A DNA stretch of 41,082 nt, from the NCBI GenBank assembly GCA_031269465.1, contig JAISZB010000238.1, forward strand, positions 1 to 41,082. Reading direction: 5' to 3'. Origin of the DNA: Clostridiales bacterium (GTDB lineage Bacteria; Bacillota; Clostridia; Lachnospirales; WQUN01). Under the pieces are notes generated by a model. It did not search any database. It saw only the letters and a list, made by a program, of their open reading frames with translations, and had not been told where the DNA came from. This document shows positions 8,186-17,169 of the stretch, piece after piece; within the stretch, counting starts at the first letter, position 1; every line of letters begins with the position of its first letter. The translations under genes and the position numbers were made by a program.

Positions 8186-11100
8186 TCAGTATATCGGCTT
8201 AAAGTCATTGCGCGCTATCAAATAGTATGTCCCGGCCGTATGCGGGTGAGTCATCCCGCCTATGTGCGCTATTTCTATGGCTGTGAATACGAATGATGTC
8301 TTGGCGTACTCATATGCGGGCGCAACGTCGTATTTGAAAGGATTCTTGCTAACTACCATATCCGCGAGCGTCATCATGAAAAACGCCGGAGTTTGATGGG
8401 AATATACCGTATACTTGTGAATTCCTAAAAACGTCTTGTCTGAAATCTCTACTTTGACGAAGCGCTTCATCCTATCGCTGTATGAATCCATCAGGCTGTT
8501 TTTTGCGGATATGGCGTTAGCTGAAAAAAGGTACGGAAGCGAATTGTAGGCCTGCAGATTATCCTCAGAAGACCCGCTGCCATGATCCTTGCAGGTATAT
8601 GCATAAGCTTCATTCCTGTTTGAAGCCAACTTGGAAAAATAATACAGTGTTCTCTGGGTTCCCCCGTCGTCATTGTAATCCTCTCCGAAAAGCCACTCCC
8701 AAGTCCCCGGTTCAGCCCATAGCCATTTATTCTCGTAATTTTCATTTACGCTTATGCTTTTCACGGCGCCGTATTTTTTAAAGCCCCATGACTCAAGGGG
8801 CATATACGTGATGATATCGTCTGTGTTCATCAAATTGAAGATTGTAGCATATGAGCTTGCCGAGGGAGATGTCGTTGTGTTCGGCGTTGCGAGGGCGTAG
8901 ACAAAGCTTTCATAATCGCTTCTATCCTCGAACAGCTTCCCAAGGATATTAGCCATCGCCGCCCCACGGGAATGGCCGGTGATGAATATCGTCTTCGGGG
9001 CGCCGGAATTCGCATAGCTGTTTATGTAGTCGAGAATGTAGTCATCCATTCTGTTGGCGGTAACATCAAAGCCTTTGTGATTGTCGTGGTTTCTCCAATA
9101 TGGATTCGCCCTGTCCCAGTAACCTGCGGTGTCGGCGCCTACGTCAAAATTGCTCGACCATTCCTGTATGGTCTTATTCGTGCCTCTGGTCACCACGACA
9201 ATTATCTCTTTGGCCAGCCCTTTATAGCTGACAAGCCTGTGGCCTATTGAAAGCTCGGATACATCGTCGTCGCCGAAGTCGTCAGCCACGCGATAGACTT
9301 TAACATCAGACAGTCCGAAGCCTTTCATAGCCTCAGGCGTCTTACCGCTGACTGAAGCGCCTGAAGTCACATTCAAATTCGTCTCTTCATAGATCACCGC
9401 TGAATAAATTGAGCCCAAAACGCTCAAATCTTTCTGGTAGACGGAGTTGCCCCTAAAAAAGTTTCTATAGTCCACGCTGAATTCCACATTGATATTGTAG
9501 CCGTGAGTAACAGCCTTTCCGCTGAAGGCGTTTCCGTCGACGGACGCCTTGTCCCTTTTGATGAAGTCTGCGGCGTCGTTGTCATTTATGCCGTCAAAGT
9601 CTGTATCTGGAAGCGTCGGATTGGTTATGTAGTTGTACACTTCGATAGTGCTTCTTCCTTCATAGACCGCGCTTGGCAAAATGTTGTTGGCTTCGCGCAC
9701 TTTTTCAATAGCCCACTCCAAGCTTGCAATCGTAGGATTCCCCAATTCAGCGTAATCCAATATGCCGTCTCCGTCGGTGTCTTGATTTGGATTGTCAGGG
9801 GTGCTCTCTATCCGGACGACTTGAAAATCATCGAGCACGACCCATGTTCCGCCGCCTGCGGCCACGCCTATCTTATCAGCGATCAATTGCAGTTCAAAAC
9901 CGAAATCCCCGTAAATATTCGAATACAAGCCTCCGGTTTCAGAGTACAAGCTCCTGTAGGAAGCCTCCTGGGCATCCGTCGTTATGACGAATGCGCTTAT
10001 GGCATCCCCTTTAAGAAGGGAGGCCATGTCATCCATTGACTCGATTCCGTATCGGTTGATTCCCTTGTAATTGGCATCTGTCACCAAGATTATGAACTTG
10101 CTTGAATCTTGGCGCCAGTCAAGCCTGCGCGCAGTTTCAAGCCCGTCTATAGCGGTTTCGTCAGAATCCCCGCCTCCGCTTGCGATAAGATTTTCCACTG
10201 CAACTTTGAAATCCTCGACATCGCTACGCCAGTTGGATGTTCCGTTTTTATGTACAACAGTGCTTCCTAAGCCCTCATAAGAGATATCCTTGTATTCGAC
10301 AAGAGCAAAATTAGCGTTTACATTAAAGAAATTCGCTATTTGATCCGCGAAAGACTTTATGTTTTCCGCTACGTTTGCAATCTCATCCCCCATTGATCCT
10401 GTAGAGTCAATGACAAAGACTATATCGGCCGCGCCTAAAGGCGCAGTTGGGCTTGCGGTTAAAGTCGCGCTTGGAGCCGCTTGATTGCTTAGCCTCAAGC
10501 TGTCCTGTCTTGCCGCTGAAACCGCGCCGTAATTTCTATAGTTGTCCGTTGTTTCAGCATAATCGGCTTCATCCGATGACAAATCTTCTTCGTTCGCCAA
10601 CAGCGCCTCGCCCGTCGTCGCCGTTTCTACAATGGCAAACTCTCTGGGCATGTCTGTCGGCAGTCTATCATAAGCCTCATCCTCAGAAATGCCATATAAG
10701 GCGTCTATCCCGAAATTCCTCAGAAAGTCATTGGCGTTTATAACCAGATAGTCCCCTTCTTCTGTTACGTCAGCCGACAGGACGCTTCCATGCAGCGTTG
10801 TATCTAAAGGCGCCAGGCCTTCCTCGTCATCAGTCTTGCAAATCACAAGCTCTTTCGCGTAATCAAGCCCGTTCTCGACTATGAGCTTTGTCAGATCATA
10901 GCTTAGCTTCAGGGTGAAGCCATCCGCGTAATCCGTCTCAAGTCTTAAAAGTTCGCCCACTGCCGCGCGGTTTTCATCAAACGCATCGTTTCCAGAGATT
11001 CTCGCAAAAACGTTTTTTCCGATTAGGCCGCTTACGTCTCCGGATATGGACGGCATTATTATCTTGCTCCCGCCAGAAAACCCTTCATCGAAATTTTCCG

Positions 11101-12973
11101 GCCCAAGAGTTTGAGGAAACAAGCGCTGGGCATCTGAAACGATTCCGTCCGTCGAAGGCTTCAACGGATCAAGCCCTAGCTCTACCTCTTCGAAGTCAGT
11201 CAATGAATCCTCGTCAGTATCTATTTTTATCGGGCTTGTTCCATACACCATGACTTCATCGAAGTCATTGAGCCCGTCAGAGTCAGTGTCGGCTTTTCCG
11301 GGATCAGTCGAAAGATTAGCTTCTTCGGCGTTCGTCAAGCCGTCTCCGTCAAAATCCTCTTCATCATCCGGCACCCCATTCCCGTCGCTGTCCTTTGAGA
11401 GAGGATCTAAATCCAGCCTGTATTCAGCGCCGTCGTCGATCCCGTCCCCGTCGCTGTCCTTTAAAAGCGGATCAGAGCCTATCATTCTTTCAAAGTAGTC
11501 GGGCAGCCCGTCTTCGTCGGAATCTAACGCAGCGCCTTCAAACTCAGCGGTTACCGTAGCATTGCCGGAGGGCATGAAGAAAATTGTGGTCGAATTGCTC
11601 GGATCGCCAAAATCGCCGCCGTTTGAGGATTTCCAGCCTTTAAATGCGAATCCCTGGTTTGGCGTTGCTTCCAGATTCACGCCGACGCCAGATTCGTACT
11701 TCCCATTCACTCCGGAAGACACAGTTCCTCCAGCTCCGGCAAGCACAGTCAAAGTATAGCCGGAAGCAGGCTGCACGCTGGAACTTTCTGATGCGCTTCC
11801 GCTTGCCTCTGCAGCAGGCTCCTTCAAGGAAATATCATCCAGGCTTACTTCTTTCGCTGCAATTTCTCCGATTCTTTTCTTTATTCCGTCAATTTCAGCG
11901 AAGGCGCTGTATGTCCGGTTGGGCAGCAACGCAACTGAAAAAGCTCCGCTTGCGCTTGTTGTCGCTGAGAAGTTCAAATCTCCGATTTCAAATGAGAGAG
12001 AAGAATTCTTAAGAGGGTTTCCATTTTTGTCAAAAGCTATGCCGTTTGCTTGAATCGGCTTTTCTAGCTCTAGGATGCCCGGCAGAAGCGCCGTTTCCAG
12101 AGGGATTCGCACCTTTGGGTAAATCGCCAGGGCGCTGCCGCTTGCAACCTCAATCCTGCAGTCGTAAAACCCTGTTATTGGAAGCCGGAACTGCCCGTAT
12201 TCATTAGCATTCACTGTCTTCAAGGTTTTGCCGTCCAGCAGGTTTATCAGGCTTACTCCTGCGCCCTGCGCCGGCTTGCCGCCTTCGCTTGCGAATCCGG
12301 CAACGCCTTCATAGCTTGCGAACAGGGCGTCGTAGTATTTAGACGCCATTGTATAGGCTTCCGCTCTGGTAATGTTTCCTTCAGGCGCGAAAGAGCCGTC
12401 GGGGTAGCCTGCGACCAGGCCTGTTTTAGCCGCAGCAATGATGAATTTCGCCGCCCAGTGGCTCTGCGGCAAATCGCCAAACGAAATAGTTGCAGAGCTT
12501 GCCTTCGCCATATCCTCAAGAACTTCTTGCGTGCTTGTCATTAGCGCGCAAAACTCCGCCCTCGTTATCGAAGCGTCAGCTTTGAATGTGCCGTCAGGAT
12601 ATCCGGCGGCTATCTCATATTTCTTAGCCAATTCTATGTAGTTTCTTAATCTATGCCCTTTTACGTCTCTGAATGAATCCAAATCCTCAGCTTCTTCCAG
12701 CATCGGCTCAAGCAATGCTTTGGGCAGATTCGCCTTCAGCAGGATCTCAACAGTCTCAGCTCGAGTGATTAGTTCATCAGGCTTGAACGACCCAGCACTT
12801 TCCAAAGAGGCGTTTACAATCCCCAAATAAACAAGCTTCTCAATATTCTCCTTCGCCCAGTGTCCGTCCAAATCGCTGTATCCCGTACTGGCTATTGCAA
12901 GCGGCAAAGCGCTCAGAGCGAGAACCAGCGTCAGCAGAATCGGCCCCCATCTTTTTTTCACAAATCTCTTCAT
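8186..12973 (-). CDS. SLH-anchored giant surface protein with TSP3-like calcium repeats, vWA domain and class 3 lipase domain
   Basis: 1595 residues. The start is ATG 12973 with GGAGGAG 7 nt upstream. A signal peptide (about 1-29) precedes three SLH domains (about 32-215; YSDLDGHWAKENIEKL, AAGYPDGTFKADASITRAEF, VAGYPDGSFAPEGNITRAEA), which bind cell-wall polymer. Next come two carboxypeptidase-regulatory-like beta domains, an InlB-type repeat (GTVSSGVNGKYESGVGVNLE), and a DxDxDG thrombospondin-3-like calcium region (about 485-615). A von Willebrand A domain follows, with a MIDAS DSTGS motif starting at D856, then more DxDGD loops. Near the C-terminus is a class 3 lipase-like fold with nucleophile elbow GHSRGAA (S1335) and a candidate acid in NTDDIITYM. 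The acyl substrate is unknown. The gene stands alone. Its stop TGA lies in TATACTGA, the sequence of a repeat end, so the C-terminus may have been reset. I know of no common protein with this architecture. Confidence 0.9.
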   Translation of the reverse strand: MKRFVKKRWGPILLTLVLALSALPLAIASTGYSDLDGHWAKENIEKLVYLGIVNASLESAGSFKPDELITRAETVEILLKANLPKALLEPMLEEAEDLDSFRDVKGHRLRNYIELAKKYEIAAGYPDGTFKADASITRAEFCALMTSTQEVLEDMAKASSATISFGDLPQSHWAAKFIIAAAKTGLVAGYPDGSFAPEGNITRAEAYTMASKYYDALFASYEGVAGFASEGGKPAQGAGVSLINLLDGKTLKTVNANEYGQFRLPITGFYDCRIEVASGSALAIYPKVRIPLETALLPGILELEKPIQANGIAFDKNGNPLKNSSLSFEIGDLNFSATTSASGAFSVALLPNRTYSAFAEIDGIKKRIGEIAAKEVSLDDISLKEPAAEASGSASESSSVQPASGYTLTVLAGAGGTVSSGVNGKYESGVGVNLEATPNQGFAFKGWKSSNGGDFGDPSNSTTIFFMPSGNATVTAEFEGAALDSDEDGLPDYFERMIGSDPLLKDSDGDGIDDGAEYRLDLDPLSKDSDGNGVPDDEEDFDGDGLTNAEEANLSTDPGKADTDSDGLNDFDEVMVYGTSPIKIDTDEDSLTDFEEVELGLDPLKPSTDGIVSDAQRLFPQTLGPENFDEGFSGGSKIIMPSISGDVSGLIGKNVFARISGNDAFDENRAAVGELLRLETDYADGFTLKLSYDLTKLIVENGLDYAKELVICKTDDEEGLAPLDTTLHGSVLSADVTEEGDYLVINANDFLRNFGIDALYGISEDEAYDRLPTDMPREFAIVETATTGEALLANEEDLSSDEADYAETTDNYRNYGAVSAARQDSLRLSNQAAPSATLTASPTAPLGAADIVFVIDSTGSMGDEIANVAENIKSFADQIANFFNVNANFALVEYKDISYEGLGSTVVHKNGTSNWRSDVEDFKVAVENLIASGGGDSDETAIDGLETARRLDWRQDSSKFIILVTDANYKGINRYGIESMDDMASLLKGDAISAFVITTDAQEASYRSLYSETGGLYSNIYGDFGFELQLIADKIGVAAGGGTWVVLDDFQVVRIESTPDNPNQDTDGDGILDYAELGNPTIASLEWAIEKVREANNILPSAVYEGRSTIEVYNYITNPTLPDTDFDGINDNDAADFIKRDKASVDGNAFSGKAVTHGYNINVEFSVDYRNFFRGNSVYQKDLSVLGSIYSAVIYEETNLNVTSGASVSGKTPEAMKGFGLSDVKVYRVADDFGDDDVSELSIGHRLVSYKGLAKEIIVVVTRGTNKTIQEWSSNFDVGADTAGYWDRANPYWRNHDNHKGFDVTANRMDDYILDYINSYANSGAPKTIFITGHSRGAAMANILGKLFEDRSDYESFVYALATPNTTTSPSASSYATIFNLMNTDDIITYMPLESWGFKKYGAVKSISVNENYENKWLWAEPGTWEWLFGEDYNDDGGTQRTLYYFSKLASNRNEAYAYTCKDHGSGSSEDNLQAYNSLPYLFSANAISAKNSLMDSYSDRMKRFVKVEISDKTFLGIHKYTVYSHQTPAFFMMTLADMVVSKNPFKYDVAPAYEYAKTSFVFTAIEIAHIGGMTHPHTAGTYYLIARNDFKPIY

Positions 12974-12980
12974 TAATTTA

Positions 12981-12987
12981 CTCCTCC
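12981..12987 (-). promoter_or_regulatory. Ribosome binding site of the SLH/lipase surface protein
   Basis: GGAGGAG on the minus strand, 7 nt before ATG 12973. It selects this start over the longer frame opening at 13003. Confidence 0.75.
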
Positions 12988-12989
12988 GT

Positions 12990-13415
12990 TTTTCTGCGGG
13001 CAATTTTGCCTTAAGCGCTTATCCGCAAGCTTCAAAAAGAAAAGAACAGCTACGTTTTTGCGAGCTTGTTTAAGAGACACAGCGCATTAGCCTTTGCGGT
13101 CTTTGGCTGTTTCAGGCATGTCATGCAGTCTTTTTTCAAGAAACCTTCGATGTGAAATTGATGCCTTAATGAGTTTAAACGCAAGAAATTGATGATTAAT
13201 GGCTATATATGGTTTATTTTGGATAATCATCAACATTCTTGCATATAATATAATGCAATTGATTATACCAAATAAGCTAAATAAAGTCAATATGCGACAT
13301 TTAATTCAGTATAGCCGAATTGCAAGCTTAATAAATCAATTTAAGATTAATCCTGAAGCTATTTGCATTAAATAATGGTTTTTATTTTTATATTTAGTAA
13401 ACTTAAGATGCTTTA
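12990..13415. other. AT-rich intergenic region upstream of the surface protein gene
   Basis: Must hold the promoter of the minus-strand gene, but no clear -35/-10 pair can be named. No convincing coding frame. Confidence 0.4.
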
Positions 13416-13504
13416 ATTACTGTTTTTTAGAAAACCACCTTTTTTGGAGTTTGATAATATAGGATTCAAAGGATAATCAAGCACCAAAAAATGATCTTCA
13501 GTAT
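13416..13504 (+). repeat. Short type A palindromic element, degenerate
   Basis: The left arm ACCACCTTTTTTGGAGTTTG is followed by a short centre and the right arm GGATAATCAAGCACCAAAAA, ending TTCAGTATA. It is a short-loop form like 27573 and 31590, with eroded outer ends. Confidence 0.55.
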
Positions 13505-13586
13505 AGCCTTTAGAACTTAATTATATCTGCTAACCAACTTCATACTGACTCCAGAATTGCAAAAAATGAAGATCTTAAATGATCAA

Positions 13587-13619
13587 AAAGCCCTACTGAA
13601 CATAGTCCAATAGGGCTTT
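13587..13619 (-). terminator. Intrinsic terminator-like hairpin
   Basis: AAAGCCCTA (13587-13595) pairs with TAGGGCTTT (13611-13619). Read on the minus strand the stem is followed by a short T-run (GGGCTTTTTGATC). It may end minus-strand transcription from the 14213-14665 gene or serve both strands. Confidence 0.55.
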
Positions 13620-13750
13620 CAATTTTATCAAATTAAGGCAGTTTTAATTTTACTGTAAAGAGTCTAGACCGCCATGTATGAGACGAAAGCTGACGCAGGG
13701 CTGGCATGACTAGCGCAACCGACACTGCGCCTTGATTCCGGCGTTCCATC

Positions 13751-13888
13751 TTTACCGATTCGCAGTCAACTGTACCGATTTTGCAGCTAGATTACGCGCT
13801 TTCTAGATACGAAATGCCTGTATTGGCATTTCGTACCGCTCAAATGATAATCAACCGCCAAAAAAGGAACATTTGATGAAAATCGTAT
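13751..13888 (+). repeat. Hybrid palindromic element: type B left end, type A right end
   Basis: Left: TTTACCGATTCGCAGTCAAC then TGTACCGATTTTGCAGC (type B). Centre: inverted pair GAAATGCC/GGCATTTC. Right: CCGCCAAAAAAGGAACATTT then GATGAAAATCGTATG (type A). An 80-codon frame opens at the element's own ATG (13876) but has no family resemblance. Confidence 0.65.
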
Positions 13889-14212
13889 GCAATGGCGGAA
13901 ATCTCAGATCCTCGCACTCTGCTTCTTATTCCGCCTTAGCTCTGATTGCTATGAGAGCAATTATATGCTCAAAAAATTCAGCGTTATCTTTCAAGCATAT
14001 TTTCGTTTTGGGTTTTTTAAGCTTGCATACTAAAAAAATCCACTGTCGCAATCGGAACCCTTTAGATGGATTTAGCAGTAATGACTATTTGTACTGGTTA
14101 TCATATGAAAGCTCCTAATTGAATCTTGATTATACTCACTGGATTGACGATCCAAAGCAAAGCGATTAACCGCGAATCAGTGCAGGCTCATTTGACTGCG
14201 ATCAGTTATGCA

Positions 14213-14665
14213 TTAGCCTTGCTTCCCCTTATCAAGCACGCAAAAAGTATTATCGAAAAAATCTTTCCAAAAATCCAAGTCTACCATCAAAATAGATTCG
14301 TGCGATATTGTAAAAAGAACGCATTGATTTGACTTAAAGAAAGAGATATCCATTTGATATTCTATGTCAAAAAAAGATTTATAATATTTTTTTAGTATTT
14401 GTGTGCTATCTTTACAACAACTATAGACATGCTCGATAGGCTTTTTATTTTCATAGCGCACTAATATTTGAGTGCCTGCCCATGATACAACTCTTTTTCT
14501 ATCTATCAAATAATACGTCAGTCGTTTTTTTATAGGAGGCAAATGAACAGAGAAACCTGATCTGAAAATATTTGAATCAACCAAAGAAAAAGTATCGCAG
14601 TTTATTGCAAGATAATCTAGTGCTTCATAAAACTCTAACGCATTCATGTCGCTAACAAAATGCAT
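14213..14665 (-). CDS. Hypothetical protein
   Basis: 150 residues. The start ATG 14665 is preceded by AAGGAGG at good spacing, so translation is likely. The protein is soluble-looking, with no signal peptide or membrane segment, and has a mixed composition with aromatic and acidic patches (DLDFWKDFFDNTF near the C-terminus; KKRLTYYLIDRKRVVSWAG in the middle). I do not recognise the family. Its size, lone position among mobile debris and lack of catalytic motifs would fit a small accessory protein such as an immunity-type protein, but nothing shows this. It ends in TAA. A terminator-like hairpin lies about 600 nt downstream at 13587. Confidence 0.6.
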   Translation of the reverse strand: MHFVSDMNALEFYEALDYLAINCDTFSLVDSNIFRSGFSVHLPPIKKRLTYYLIDRKRVVSWAGTQILVRYENKKPIEHVYSCCKDSTQILKKYYKSFFDIEYQMDISFFKSNQCVLFTISHESILMVDLDFWKDFFDNTFCVLDKGKQG

Positions 14666-14689
14666 TATACGCCTCCTTAAAAATATTGA

Positions 14690-15098
14690 AGCGAGGATAT
14701 TCGTTTTTCTATATTGAATTCCTGGCTTGCAACTCTTGCAGTGGCAGTTTACTCATTGTGCAAATAAAAAGCATTTCTAGTCGCCTTCTGCTAAAAGGAA
14801 AGTCTTCTTTCATTTGACACTCCCACAGCTAAAGCCGAGGATTGCGCCGCCGACCCGCCATGCCAGCGCGCTTAGCGGCGCACGCAATTCTTCTCGGCTG
14901 ACGGCTGATCGCCGTAGCCGCATCCAATTCCCAAAGGGCGGGACGCCTCAGCGGCTTCTGCCTGCCGCCGACTTATGCCGCATCCTTTTTCAAAGATTTA
15001 CGCGGCAAGGCGAGCAAAAAGCAGGAGCATCCGCGCAAGGAAAAAACGGCGCCGAAGGGTGCGCCGGAAACCGAAGCCTCGCCTTATATCCCCACAGC
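14690..15098. other. Gene-free GC-rich stretch, possible eroded IS200/IS605 end
   Basis: No credible gene. CTCCCACAGCTAAAGCCGAG at 14819 and ATATCCCCACAGCTA just before 15099 resemble the terminal hairpins of IS200/IS605-type elements. The second is interrupted at its TA by the palindromic element that starts at 15099. Confidence 0.3.
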
Positions 15099-15230
15099 TA
15101 TACTGATTTTCATAGAAAATCATCTTTTTTGGAGCTTGACTATACAGTTAGCGCGATTGATATCGGCATTTCGTACCGTTCAGTGGATAATCAAGCTCCA
15201 AAAAAGGAACATTGAATGAAAATCGGTATA
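15099..15230 (+). repeat. Type A palindromic MITE-like element, full length
   Basis: Left TATACTGATTTTCATAGAAA; arms TTTTTTGGAGCTTGACTATA and GGATAATCAAGCTCCAAAAA; right AAGGAACATTGAATGAAAAT then CGGTATA. The centre contains GATATCGGCATTTCG. Both ends keep the outward ATG. Confidence 0.8.
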
Positions 15231-15469
15231 GAGTCGGGAGCTTTGCCGCGCATTCAGCAATTAGGGATTTCTTTCCGGATGCCACGAGCAGACGCGCTTT
15301 CTTGCTGCCCCCAGCGTCTTAATAAATACGTATTTAAGTGTTTATCTAAATATGAAGAAGATGTTTGAAGAAATTTAATTCACAGTTTGCTCGCTTGATC
15401 ATTTTATATTTAATGCATTGAAATTCATCATGATTTATAGCTAATACAGCGTGACTGCAAATCGGAACA

Positions 15470-16213
15470 TCAGTTGTTTTGGCAAGCCGACTCAGCTGGA
15501 TCCAATGCCACAGAATGCAAATGGTTTTTGGGGCTTCGCCCGTAAACATTTTTAAACTCTGATGAAAAGTGAGAAAGACTGCAATACCCAAGCATTTCAG
15601 CTACTTCAGTAATGCTGTAGTGGCCTTGATCCAGCAGGGTGAGCGCCTCGGACATTTTCTGAGCGCGGATATACTGCGATGGCGTTTGCCCCACCTCTTT
15701 CTTAAAAAGCGTTGAAAAGTAACGAGGATTCAAATCTACTCTCAGAGCGATTTCATTGACTGCGATCGGTTCGTACACATGAGAGCGAATATACCGTACG
15801 GCTTTCGTAACCGGCTGAGAGTAATTGCGCACACCCTCCACGCGCACCAATTCAGAGAAGCAAAAATATACATCACGAATGAATATTTCCAACTCGCCTT
15901 TGTTTTTTTTGTTCTCCACTTCACACACAAAATAGTCGCTGAGGGCAAAGCTTTGCTCAATATCCGCCCCCAAGCTGATGGCAAGGCGGCATATAACTGC
16001 AATCAGGCAGATGACCCCATTTTGCATAGCGCGAAAAGGCGTGGGAGCCAACACATCCACATAGGTATCCAAGCTTATGCCGGAATACTTCACTTCGTCG
16101 CCGCCCTCCTGAAGCAATAGCGAAATCAGCCTTCGCTCCTGCTGATAGTTATGGTGCCTAAAACCGCTTATCAGTGAACGCTTCGCCTCTTGCTTGGCCC
16201 GTTTTCTTTCCAT
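15470..16213 (-). CDS. AraC-family transcriptional regulator
   Basis: 247 residues. The C-terminal ~100 residues form a standard AraC DNA-binding domain with two helix-turn-helix motifs: IAVNEIALRVDLNPRYFSTL then FKKEVGQTPSQYI, and YSITEVAEMLGYCSLSHFSS then EFKNVYGRSPKNH. The N-terminal part (about 15-130) is helical and resembles the linker region of AraC/YesN-like regulators (FRAMQNGVICLIAVICRLAI then SLGADIEQSFALSDYFVCEV). A separate upstream sensor domain is absent, so the protein may be short or depend on another sensor. Start ATG 16213 with AGGTG upstream. It is divergently oriented to the transporter/beta-mannosidase/serine hydrolase genes, with about 0.95 kb between them, and is the natural candidate regulator of that cluster. 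Stop TGA. The family is sure; the target is inferred. Confidence 0.88.
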   Translation of the reverse strand: MERKRAKQEAKRSLISGFRHHNYQQERRLISLLLQEGGDEVKYSGISLDTYVDVLAPTPFRAMQNGVICLIAVICRLAISLGADIEQSFALSDYFVCEVENKKNKGELEIFIRDVYFCFSELVRVEGVRNYSQPVTKAVRYIRSHVYEPIAVNEIALRVDLNPRYFSTLFKKEVGQTPSQYIRAQKMSEALTLLDQGHYSITEVAEMLGYCSLSHFSSEFKNVYGRSPKNHLHSVALDPAESACQNN

Positions 16214-16924
16214 GAATAAACACCTGACAATTCTTAAAATAAAATGATAATCCTATAATGATAATAGCGGTTTATACCATAGAATGCAAGTGGTTGGCCG
16301 GGAAAATGCACATAGGAATAACACTGAGGAGAATGCAAATGGTAAAAATACATAAGCCAATTATATTGATAGTGGATGTTTTAAATCAGCCACAAACATA
16401 AATGCAACAGGATCTCCAGACAAGTCCTAAGGCGGGGTTTATGAATTTCATAGAAAATATGTTTAGGCGAAGAAGCAGCGAGATCCCCGCCGCGAGGCAA
16501 TACCCGCTGAATGAAGCTAAAACTGAATCTCCGCATTTTACTCCAACAATACCCAAAATGCATGGTGGATGCAAACGCTTCCGGATCCGGCGCTTTTGTC
16601 GCAGGATTTAAGTTCAAAGACGAACTATTCATTTTACGATTTATGAGGATACGCCCTGCCATCCATACAATTATCGCAATCAATACTGTGTATTTTTATC
16701 TCTGACATCCACTATCACGCCTCAGCATGGCTGTAAAAGATAATAAGGCAGGTTCAACTTCAGTTGCATTTGGACGCCAACTTTTCTAAAGAAGGCGACG
16801 CAGCGAATGTCAAAACGCATTTAGTAGCCTTAGCTTAGAACACTATGCTGATTTGCAGCCATATGCACCTACTTTGGAGCTTGGTAAACAAGCCTTCAAA
16901 ACAAGAAATTTCATATATGCGTCA
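16214..16924. other. Divergent intergenic region between the AraC gene and the sugar cluster
   Basis: No gene recognised. A 22-codon frame at 16338-16406 (MQMVKIHKPIILIVDVLNQ...) is preceded by GAGGAG and could be the stump of a lost gene. Other ORFs have no start signals or family features. The region should contain regulatory sites, but none can be named with confidence. Confidence 0.4.
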
Positions 16925-17060
16925 GTATATGCAGATTTTCATCAAATGTTCCTCTCTTGGAGCTTGATTATCCATTGGATGGTGCGATTGATATCTGCAT
17001 TTCGCACTCGCTGTAATATCGTTCTCCAAAAAAGGCGGTTTTCAACGAAAATCAGCATAG
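16925..17060 (-). repeat. Type A palindromic element upstream of the transporter gene
   Basis: The left end CAGATTTTCATCAAATGTTC is the reverse complement of the usual right end; the right end is AAAAAAGGCGGTTTTCAACG then AAAATCAGCATA. The order of the two outer ends is opposite to that at 15099. The right-end ATG has become ACG. Confidence 0.75.
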
Positions 17061-17106
17061 ATCAGGCTGCCTTCGAATCCAGTGGCAGATAATCAGTTTC
17101 TCGTTT

Positions 17107-17150
17107 GATAATCCGACCAAAATCGGTACATTGAGCTGCAAATCTGTATA
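17107..17150 (+). repeat. Type B right end immediately upstream of the transporter start
   Basis: GATAATCCGACCAAAATCGG then TACATTGAGCTGCAAATCTG then TATA. It ends 20 nt before ATG 17170; the same end type lies 20 nt and 19 nt before the next two genes of the cluster. Confidence 0.65.
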
Positions 17151-17169
17151 GCAGACAGGAGGATTGCGC

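Noticed and set aside
9503..10039. 178-codon plus-strand ORF within the SLH/lipase gene
   Set aside because: Antisense to a strongly supported 1595-residue gene; no start signal or family resemblance.
13873..14118. 80-codon ORF starting at the ATG of the repeat at 13751
   Set aside because: It has the repeat's start signals but no protein-like pattern beyond them; kept only as part of the repeat observation.
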